Part shown: positions 55,271-64,000 of the stretch, in pieces
Numbering within the stretch: the first letter of the stretch is position 1
Layout of the letters: each line of letters begins with the position of its first letter
Assembly (NCBI GenBank): GCA_018857735.1
Contig: JABMCL010003271.1
Location: 1,457,501-1,521,500, forward strand
Length of the DNA: 64,000 nt
Direction: 5' to 3'
From: Alviniconcha marisindica
Lineage: Eukaryota; Mollusca; Gastropoda; Provannidae
The notes under the pieces: model-generated
The model's input: the letters and a program-made list of their open reading frames with translations, nothing else
The model's database searches: none
What the model was told of the DNA's origin: nothing
Position numbers and translations under genes: made by a program

Positions 55271-55469
55271 TGGACTGTCTTCTCTCTGGTCACCGAGTCA
55301 GATCAATGTCATGTGTATGGGTCTGGATAGTCCCAAATAACTTCCATCCGAAAAGCAGACAGAGTGTTTTCTGTCTTCCTCTGATCAAATTCTTGGAATG
55401 CTGTGAACAAAGAAGTGGTGTGGGGGATGGGAGGCTGCAGAGGGGGCGGGGTTCAGTTCAGAGGCACAG

Positions 55470-56290
55470 CTACATGGGCAACACAAACGAAGTGTTCAGT
55501 TTTCAAGAGAGTGGATGGGACAGCCATGTCAGCAACACAAATGCGCAAATGAAGTGTTCAGTTTTCAAGAGAGTGGGTGGGATAGCCATGTCGGCAACGC
55601 AAATAAAGTGTTCAGTTTTCAAGAGAGTGGGTGGGATAGCCATGTCGGCAACGCAAATGAAGTGTTCAGTTTTCAAGAGAGTGGGTGGGATAGCCATGTC
55701 GGCAATGCAAATGAAGTGTTCAGTTTTCAAGAGAGTGGGTGGGATAGCCATGTCGGCAACGCAAATGAAGTGTTCAGTTTTCAAGAGAGTGGGTGGGATA
55801 GCCATGTCGGCAACGCAAATGAAGTGTTCAGTTTTCAAGAGAGTGGGTGGGACAGCAATGTAGGCAACGCAAATAAAGTGTTCAGTTTTCGAGAGTGGGT
55901 GGGATAGCCATGTCGGCAACGCAAATAAAGTGTTCAGTTTTCGAGAGTGGGTGGGATAGCCATGTCGGCAACGCAAATAAAGTGTTCAGTTTTCGAGAGT
56001 GGGTGGGATAGCCATGTCGGCAATGCAAATGAAGTGTTCAGTTTTCAAGAGAGTGGGTGGGATAGCCATGTCGGCAATGCAAATGAAGTGTTCAGTTTTC
56101 AAGAGAGTGGGTGGGATAGCCATGTCAACAATGCAAATGAAGTGTTCAGTTTTCAAGAGAGTGGGTGGGATAGCCATGTCGGCAACGCAAATGAAGTGTT
56201 CAGTTTTCAAGAGAGAGGGTGGGATAGCCATGTCAGCAACACAAATGAAGTGTTCAGTTTTAAATAGAGTGGGCGAGATAGCCATGTAAG
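55470..56290. repeat. 52/54-bp minisatellite, about 15 copies
   Basis: Unit aagtgttcagttttcaagag, agtgggtgggatagccatgt and cggcaacgcaaatg. Most are 54 bp; three consecutive ones near 55880-56000 are 52 bp (ttttcgagag for ttttcaagagag). 54 is a multiple of three, so frames such as KCSVFKRVGGIAMSATQM repeats appear on plus and minus. No protein is inferred. Confidence 0.97.
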
Positions 56291-56699
56291 CAACATGAAA
56301 GAAGTGTTAAGTTGCTGTTTTTGAAAAGGGAAGGGGGTGGGGGGGGGGGGGGGGGAATCATGTGGCCAACAAGAAAGAAGTGTTCGGGGAGTGGGGGGTG
56401 GGGAAGAATTTTCTTATGCAAAAACTGCATGCATCGATAAATGCACAAACACACTTAAGATATATGAACTGCCAAGGTGTGAATATATCACAAAGACAGG
56501 TAACTCGGGCATCTAACACTAGAAAGGCAAGCATCTCACAACAGAGAAGGATTATCGCAGTCTAAACATAAAACAGGAGCAAATTCGTAAGTGACTCACA
56601 TTCACTAACCCCCCCCAAACCCCTCTTTTGTGAAATAATGCATACTGCTTACAAGTGTTTGACACACAATGTTTTACCACACTCCATCCAGGCTTTGCT

Positions 56700-57085
56700 A
56701 TCCATCACCCTCCCTGCAAACTTTGCCATAATTAGTTATGCTACTGAAGGGGCACTTCTTATCTCTGTGCATTAGTCTGCTGACCCCTCTGTAAAATCTG
56801 CGAAACGTTGCAGTACTATGTGGAAGCAACATAGTGTTGAAGCCTGCACATAAACATTGTGTGCATCCGCCACTAGAAGAAAAAAAAGTTCCATCTTGAT
56901 TCAAACAATTTTGGTTTTATTTGTGCTGGCATAAGTAGCGTGGGTGGTTTTAAGAGAAATGTGGCCTTATATATTTTACAGTTTGAGTTGTGTGTGTGGT
57001 CACAAACTTACTGCCATTCGAACACATACAACAACAATCTGGAAACCTACAGCGTAACTAATTATGGCTGCAGTTGGTGGAAGGA
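56700..57085. mobile_element. MITE copy C (same family as copies A and B)
   Basis: The left end tgccataattagttatgc and right end gcgtaactaattatggctgc are inverted repeats that extend outward with ccctccctgcaaac / gttggtggaaggatg. The interior is inverted relative to copy A (tcttgattcaaacaat, ggttttatttgtgctggc). Confidence 0.8.
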
Positions 57086-57089
57086 TGTT

Positions 57090-60000
57090 GTAAACCAATA
57101 CTTGGAAATTGTGTCAACATCATTCAAAATGTCACAAACATGTATACAGACTGCCAAACAGCTGTCTCTGTATGCTAGAACTGCTGAGGACCTGGTTTCG
57201 GACATTTCTCCACACAACTTCCTCACTCCAGCAAATGCAAACTGCCACAGAGTACGTCTAACAAGGTCTGAAGGCTGTGACACAACCTACTTGTAAGAAG
57301 CCATCAACAACACTGGCAGCATCGTAGTTCCGTTTTCACCAGAATTGTAGCCAGGTTGTCTCCCTTGAACACAGCCACACTGATATGTATATGATTTTGT
57401 TTATGTATTTTAATAATCACATGAAGAGTGAGCTGGATCAAGTAAGAACTTACCAAGAAATACAACTGTTCATTTCCACAACTCTTTGACGATAACCAAT
57501 GTGATCTTAAAATGTGGCCAAGGTTGGTTAAAAAACCGACCATGTTAAGCTGAGTTAAACTTTATTCAAAAGCGATCATTACATGCAAGGGCAAGATCTA
57601 GGGAACAGGGAGGGTGTGGTAATACTCACCTGCGATGCTCTTTCCTGCCTTGTTTGTAGCACAGTGCCCTTTTTGTCAAAATTAGCGTGCAAACTACCTT
57701 CTTCTCTGAGCATTGCTTTGCCATTTGGGGCACATCCTCACCTTTCGGTACCCATGCTTTGTTAATCGCTTTGCTCAGAGTTTCAAAATGACACAGCCAG
57801 GTTTCGCTAGCAGTTCATAAAGATGACTTGGTTAGAAACTTACATGCATCTTGAGGAGCATGCTTGACTATGCTAGTGTTACCGCATCCCTCTAGGGCCT
57901 CAAAATATGGGGGAATCCACCTTGCATAAAAAATTCAAGTTAGTCTTGCCAATGCAGCATTCTGGATGCACTCCCTGATAAAATATTCAGGGCACTGGCT
58001 ATTTTCTAAAAAAAAGCATTAAAACAAAAAAGCAAGTGTCTTCATCGATAAAATGTTCAGGGTACTGGCTATTTCCTCCAATAAAATGTGAGTGTCTTAA
58101 TCAACAATGGCCTTTATGCATGCAACCAACTCTTTGCTGTACTTTTTGCCCTGGCTGTCAAAAATGCTTGTTTTCCCACTCTAAAAATGTTTCACCCACC
58201 AGAAAACAGTTGCTTTTGAAGAAGCAGATGATGGGTTTGCAGATCATCAGAGCTCAGAGAAAATGTCTACCCCAGACTGTCTAAAAATGATGCGTACCTT
58301 GACGTAGGACTGAAAATCGGTAGTGGAGGGAGTCAGGCTTTCCATCATTTTTTCAGGCAATGTCTGTAACATGGCTCCAAAGAGTTGTGAAATATGCACC
58401 TTGTTCTTTTTCCTGTTCTCTTTTGCACACATATACTTCAGGCTTTGCCTAAGTTTATTTTCCGATGATGACATTTGTTCTTTTGGGGGTCAAATTGTGC
58501 AATGAATTCATTCAAAGGGGGGTCTTATCTAAGATTGAGACAACCTTGTATTGTGGCATCAGAGAAACTGCAACATCAATTTTAAAGGTTCTGCCAGGCC
58601 TGGCCTGCTGGCTTGTCACAGAACCTGACACTGATCATTACAATGACCCACACAGTTTTTTTTATGCAAGCTGATAATGTTACACAGATGTACAGTCGTG
58701 GGTTTCAAATGAAAGTGTTCAAGAAAGTAAATGACAAGATCCTTTCAAAAGTGTGTGTGAATGTGAGTGTGTGTGCATGTTTGCATTCAGCTAAGACTAG
58801 TATAACTATATGTGTATGTATTCTGCTACGACTAGTATTTAACTATTAACTATAACAGTGTATCACTATCAGAACACACAAGTCACATCATTACAAAGCA
58901 GACTCAAATGGAAGAATGTGGCATAACAAGAAGAGCAAATGCTCAGTCAACTCACAGTCAAAACAGGAAAATACTTTCATGTTTCTCCAACTGCCATGTG
59001 ACCTTGAGAAAGGGTTGAGGTCACTTAAACAGGCATGAATGTGTAAAGCTTGAGAGAGGGCATCGCCATGCACAATATCAAATATCTTACTCCAACGGCA
59101 TCTAAGAAAATACAAATGGAAATATCTGTTATTTAAACAGTGTCCAAGCAAGGGTCAACATAAAGATTTTACTCCTTCAAGAAAAAGAAAAAAACACAGC
59201 TACCAGTCAAAATGTGCAATGTAATTTGTATGCAGGATTTAATCCAAGCATTTTACAATCACACAACCTTTTCAGTTTGACTAGGCCACATTTAGTAAGC
59301 TAGTAAAAGCATTATATATATATGCAACCATGTCACTGTAAATAACAGCTCCACAAAGTTTAACTCAGTTGCATCAGCTGTTGCTTTCCAATATCTCTGT
59401 AACCCTGAAAACAGATTAAGGCTCCAAGAAGGTTTAATCCTGCGCAAAGTTTGAAGTGGTAAGTGGATTTCACAGCATCAGGGTGAACTCTAATGTTAAG
59501 GTTTTTGCCCCAGATGGTCAGGCAATACTGACCAAAACACAGACTTGCAAGACTGTTCGCCTGTGTCAAAGAGAAAAATTCCAAGACTCAGCCAAACTTA
59601 CATCATAGTTTTGATCATTTTCAAGTATCAGGTATAGGACATTATTTCATACTGTGCCACAAGTTGCCTTGGGCCTACTTGAATACACTAACATCTGACA
59701 GCATAAAAAAGAAACTCAAAGGCATATTTTATTCAGAACTGTTTGAATAAATGGACAAACTGCCTATATCTTCCAGTTTCAATCTCTGTTTTCAAGTCAA
59801 CAAGAAAAATCTCAACAAGTGCACATCATAAACAATCATGTACAAGCACATTATTACGACAATCTATAAATTAATTGATAAACACTTCCAGAAAAATATT
59901 GTATTTCCTCCAATAAATGACCCAAAATAGAATTGGGCTAGCTGAGGTGGTTGGCAAAAGCAACAACAACAACAACAACGCACATGAAGAGCAGAAAGGC

Positions 60001-61480
60001 AGGAAAAATTCCACAGCAAAGAGCAAATGGTTGGAGAATGGAAAGTACATCATGTCGTCTGATGAAAATCCATCTGGTTAAGTTGTAATGCTAGCTTCCT
60101 CAAAGAAAACCTTGAGACATGACAAATACACAGTACACTAGCATGCAAATTAACTTGCTGCTTTTTACAGAATCAACCACGAATGTGTGGTAGAATTAAG
60201 CACATGCTTCAACACACCCACGACACACCCACACGGCATACATGAAGGACACATCCACTAAACATGATGCATCCACAACACACTCATTCATCAACTAAGC
60301 TTATAAATAATGTAAGAACTGAACCTGTTGCACTTTCATACCAGATCAAATGGTTAATTCCTAATCTTCTGAAATATACTTCTTCTTTTTTTAAAGAGAC
60401 CTGCATCATCTGAACGTTCTGTTTCAGGTATACAGTTTTTAAATTTCTCCTTTGTTTTGGGAGATGCTGATTTACTACTAATCAACTGTTACTGAGTCCA
60501 TTACCAGTTTGGATCCTTTAATGATCAGATCACACTCTTTCCGTTTCCAAAACTAAAAAGAACATTATGCAGAGGCTGCAAAGATTTCATGCCATTTTCT
60601 GCATTTACAGATTTAGCCTATGCTGCAACATGCACAGTGCCTCCAAAATTAAAATGGTACACTCAAGTACTAGTTCCCAAACCTAAAGTGTTATGCTCGT
60701 ATATAATGATAATCAAGTTCCCAAACCTAAAACATGATCCCAGAGTAGCAAATATCCCAAACATGAAATGCTGCACTTTGGTTTATCACCCAATCCATTT
60801 ACATTCTTTTTTCAACCTGCAGTCAGATTGTTTAAACTGTTTGTAATATTCATCCCCAGTTTCTTGATGTGCATTTGTCATCAACACATAACCCCCATGT
60901 AACCAGTGTAACTTAATAATCCCTGCAACATGATCCCAGTTCGCTGTCAGTGTCATATCACATTTGAACTCAAATATATAGGGACAGTAATTTCCTATTT
61001 TAGTGTCTTAAATTACTGCTTTATTTCACTTCACTGTTCTTCATTTTTGGATTGCACTTGCTGTCTGGGAAGCCATTCAGCCTCATGAAGCAATACTTTT
61101 CTAATTTTATGGCTGTGTTATGCATCAAACACATATTTTATTCCCGCATCAGTCACCAAACAGTAGTTCACCCATTTTTCAGTGACATCACACAACATGC
61201 AAAACATTGGATCCTGATGGATACAGTGGGGAAACATTGCTTCCCGAGGCCAAATGGCATTTCAAACAGCAAGTGAAACAGTAGGTGTGAGGCAAAAGTG
61301 GACAAAAATAATTGGACTTTAAATGAAAGCAATCATTCAGGTCACTAAAACAGGCAATCACTAAAATATAGTTACAACGGGGGTACCCCAAATATAGTGT
61401 CTTTGGGGTCAAGATTGACATGGGACGATACATAAATTGTAATCAGAAAACAATATTGAGAGTTGCCCCTTGAAGTCTGT
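57090..61480. other. No gene recognised; part may be 3' UTR of the PP2C gene
   Basis: AT-rich. Contains a ~90-bp duplication at 57975-58100 (ataaaatattcagggcactg / ataaaatgttcagggtactg), (AAC)n at 59958-59979 and inverse AATAAA words at 61019-61024 and 61137-61142, which could serve the minus-strand gene about 1.1 kb past its stop. No open frame looks coding. Confidence 0.5.
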
Positions 61481-61490
61481 TCAGTTCACT

Positions 61491-61570
61491 GTTGCTTTAC
61501 GTCCACAGAGACCCTAAGGACTATCAGGGACGGGGAGCCTAGGATGGCCACCTCAACTTTCACACAGCGC
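61491..61570 (-). mobile_element. SINE copy, inverted (family of 8709-9087)
   Basis: tttacgtccacagagaccct, gggagcctaggatggccacc, then ctcaactttcacacagcgcc mirror the SINE body. Confidence 0.65.
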
Positions 61571-62189
61571 CTGAAGTCTGACTGAACTTTCTATCATGTA
61601 CAGCATGCATTCAAACTAAACCCAAGGTGTCATACTGCACTCTGGTGCAATATTCTTCCTGCCAGAACGGCACTCAGTTTCACCTGCCATACACACGTAC
61701 CTCACATGCTGCTTTGACAACAATTTCCCATCAGAAACCATCACAGAAGTATTGACACAGAAATTATATCACATCAGCAAGAAACAACAACAGTAAAACA
61801 AGCCTCTTGTTTGTCTCTTGTTTCCATCCACACATGCATACACATTCCATAAGAAGAATGCTCTTTTTATACGCCCACAATCAGTACCGATACCTAAGAT
61901 TCTTCTTTTTCTCTCACATTCACCCACAGAAACGCACGTGCACACACACAGTATACACACACACACAACTACACCACACACAAAATCACTCCGTGCATTC
62001 AGCAGAAACAATACTGAGGAAACATTTTTCATCACAATCACAGTGCTACTGAAAACGCTTTCAGCTGACAACAAGGTGAGAGGAGAGCCTCTCTCTCCAA
62101 AGTCAGCAAAACAATATAGAACCAACAATCTCCTCTGGGCACCCACACAGAAACACTCGGTCTTGCATCTACTCACTGCCCAGTCACAT

Positions 62190-62390
62190 CTATTTGAACT
62201 CAAACCCATTGTGGAGGTCTGGGAGATGTGGAGCAATGCCGCCACGGGAAGGGCGAGCGCACTTGCGAGCGAGGTCAGCATAGGTGGCGCCGTGCAGGAA
62301 GCAGACGAGGACAACGGTCATGTTGTCGCAGCCCAGGCCCCCCATCTGGCAGTCGGGCGCCAGGCAGCGCATCATCAGCTCTTCGCAGAT
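62190..62390 (-). CDS. PP2C phosphatase last exon
   Basis: ICEELMM to FEFK and stop (TAG, read on minus at 62190-62192). Acceptor cccctag|atc on the minus strand. Codon use is strikingly GC-rich compared with the flanks. Confidence 0.94.
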   Translation of the reverse strand: MCEELMMRCLAPDCQMGGLGCDNMTVVLVCFLHGATYADLARKCARPSRGGIAPHLPDLHNGFEFK

Positions 62391-64000
62391 CTAGGGGAGG
62401 GGAGGGACAACAAAACCAGTTTACTTCCCAAGTTCCTCACGCTTCTCAGTCATGATGACACAGACAGGGTAACAAGCTGCCTATACTGTTTCATGCTTCT
62501 TCTCCATCAAATAAAGCTTTGATTACTTGTCCTTCACGCACTTCTTCATTGCAGTCGTAACGACGGCATAAAAGCTTTTCCTTCCTCAGTGTTTTTTCAT
62601 CATAAACTGTAAAGATGGGATACAGGTTGTTATCTCCTCACACCTCTTCAACATAAGCAAAAAGAGTGACATTTACTACAGCCTCTGATTTTTTAAAAAT
62701 CTAGATCTGAACAGAACGTGAAGGTTGGCACTACAGTTAGCTGTAGAGAGGGCCGTCCTTGTTACCATCTTGACTCAGCCATATTTTTTCCTGGGAGCCA
62801 AGACCACCCCAATTCAAAACAGGAAGCATTCTGACTGTCACACAGACTCACAAATGAAAAATGTGAGACATAATCCAAGTCCCTACATATCAACTCACCA
62901 CATCAGGCTCCATGCGCTGTGCAATGCGTGCACGAACAAACTCCACCACCTCCTGGTTGGTAAGCACATCCCATATTCCATCACACGCCAGCAAGACAAA
63001 CTCGTGATCGGCCGTCACAGGCTTCTCTATGACATCAGGGTAAGCTGCAGGGCAAAATCAAATGCACTGGCGGTCAGCTGCCACAAGATTCTCTGTCATG
63101 TTAGGCTAAGCTGTTCACAGAACAAACAGGTGACTGGCTGCCACACCTGGCCTACTAGGGTAAGCTGTTTACAGAACACATCAACACATGCAATGTCAAG
63201 TTCACAGTTTATGCTACATGGTTTCTGGCATCTTCAGTGTGCTGTTCACCTGTTTCATACCATGTGTCTCCATTCTTCACCTCTCTTGCTCTGTTCACAC
63301 TCAGTGTGCTGCTGCCTGTCTCACACCACCACATATTTTTGTTCTCCATCTCTCTCCCTTCACTGTCATCATTGCCTGTCTCATACCTTTAACAACCACA
63401 CAAAGTTCCGATCTCATCAGGTAAGAACTTGCTAAGTAACACAATATTAATTCCTGCTACTGCCATACCACTGCCACCTTTGAAATACGGTCACGGTCAG
63501 TACAAATAGTTAAAGCTCAAGAAGAACAAACATTATGCAGTTCGATGCTGAATATATATTATTACTGTATCAACCCTCCCCTGAAAGGAGCTTTCACCAC
63601 ATCAGACAGCCCATAGATAATTGTTACACAACTGCATTTCTCCATGAAATTAACAAATATTCTGGAGTTGTTTCTCTCCCTCTCCAGTGTTTTCTTTTGC
63701 TACATCATGATACTAGGGCACTGCTGGAATTCAACGGTCTCCACAAGCCCAGATGTGAACGACAAAAAGTCTGAATCTAACCAACAGTAAAATTATTACA
63801 TTAACCCCAATGCAATGTGGCGTCAGTCTTAAACTACTTTCGTTGTGCCCTCATTTGAGACTTGGTAAGCCACCAGCAGGTTCCAAGGAGAAGGGAAAAA
63901 CAAACAACACACAACTGTTCTACCTGTCACAATCTGCTCCTCGGGCCTCTTCTTTTCGTTCTTCTTGAACACAAAGTCTCCCAGTGCCCTGGACAGTGCC
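62190..64000 (-). CDS. PP2C-family Ser/Thr protein phosphatase, 3' part (three exons, runs off the window)
   Basis: A metal-dependent (Mg/Mn) protein phosphatase of the PPM family. The C-terminal ~140 residues are present: LSRALGDFVFKKNEKRPEEQ, IVTAYPDVIEKPVTADHEFV, LLACDGIWDVLTNQEVVEFV, RARIAQRMEPD, ICEELMMRCLAPDCQMGG, LGCDNMTVVLVCFLHG, then a short tail ending in HNGFEFK. The Asp in CDGIWD and in GCDNMT are the family's metal ligands. The sequence resembles the PPM1A/PPM1G group and, in tail style, invertebrate proteins such as nematode ppm-2, so no human symbol is given. The N-terminal part lies beyond base 64000. Splice phases agree through all three exons. Confidence 0.93.
62899..63044 (-). 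CDS. PP2C phosphatase internal exon with CDGIWD motif
   Basis: (A)YPDVIEKPVTADHEFVLLA through CDGIWDVLTNQEVVEFVRAR to MEPDV. Minus-strand acceptor ctgcag|ctt, donor gtg|gtgagt. Confidence 0.95.
63045..63923. other. Intron of the PP2C gene
   Basis: No gene seen. Near the right exon, gccgtcacaggcttctctatg (exon) and ggtcagctgccacaagattctctgtcatg (intron) look like a diverged local duplication, repeated again at about 63130. Confidence 0.7.
63924..64000 (-). CDS. PP2C phosphatase exon, cut by window edge
   Basis: ALSRALGDFVFKKNEKRPEE then QIVT and the first base of Ala. Minus-strand donor cag|gtagaa. Confidence 0.92.

Noticed and set aside
56940..57296. 118-codon plus-strand frame
   Set aside because: It begins inside MITE copy C and has no recognisable domain.

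Overview
The window is animal nuclear DNA. Genes are split by GT-AG introns, large parts are satellite, SINE, LINE and MITE sequence, and there are long (CA)n, poly-C and poly-G runs. Three protein-coding genes can be read with confidence. The repeat style, especially SINE tails of the type 'gactgggcgtaaaacaccaa' ending in (actt)n, together with the invertebrate-like protein sequences, points to a mollusc and most likely a marine gastropod. That assignment is inference; no species can be named from the sequence alone.

Layout. 1-7.1 kb is a retrotransposon cluster: a 5'-truncated L2/CR1-like LINE and a second degraded LINE on the minus strand, a 73-nt tRNA-like sequence, and a longer copy of the first LINE family on the plus strand. 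7.1-12.6 kb is repeat-rich, with a MITE, tandem SINE copies, a large inverted array at 9.1-9.45 kb and dispersed palindromic motifs. 12.66-24.07 kb is a complete GALNT10-type polypeptide N-acetylgalactosaminyltransferase gene on the plus strand, with 12 coding exons giving 607 residues. 24.1-38.4 kb has no recognisable gene; it holds a duplicated 3' region, MITEs and degenerate tandem repeats. 38.5-45.47 kb is a complete FPGT gene (fucose-1-phosphate guanylyltransferase; 3 coding exons, 619 residues, plus strand) with a 1.2-kb array of an 80-bp satellite in intron 1. 45.5-62.2 kb is again gene-poor and dominated by minisatellites: 48.0-48.9, 49.7-53.5 and 54.7-56.3 kb. 62.19-64.0 kb is the 3' part of a PP2C-family protein phosphatase gene on the minus strand, running off the right edge.

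GALNT10 (mucin-type O-glycan initiation in the Golgi) and FPGT (GDP-fucose salvage in the cytosol) both serve glycosylation, but nothing here shows joint regulation; they are neighbours about 15 kb apart. The PP2C gene is functionally unrelated.

The most unusual signal is in GALNT10. The boundary of intron 5 and exon 6 is tandemly multiplied in 87-89 bp units, giving four extra copies of the splice acceptor plus the first ~40 nt of the exon. One of these extra acceptors would add exactly 29 in-frame codons to the catalytic domain, while the other three lead to a stop. Other striking items are a large inverted array at 9.1-9.45 kb, several non-autonomous transposons with clear terminal inverted repeats (one with TTAA ends), LINE copies that carry a TG microsatellite at the same internal position, and a 3.7-kb field of related minisatellites with higher-order organisation. 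I did not find a clearly new biochemical system.
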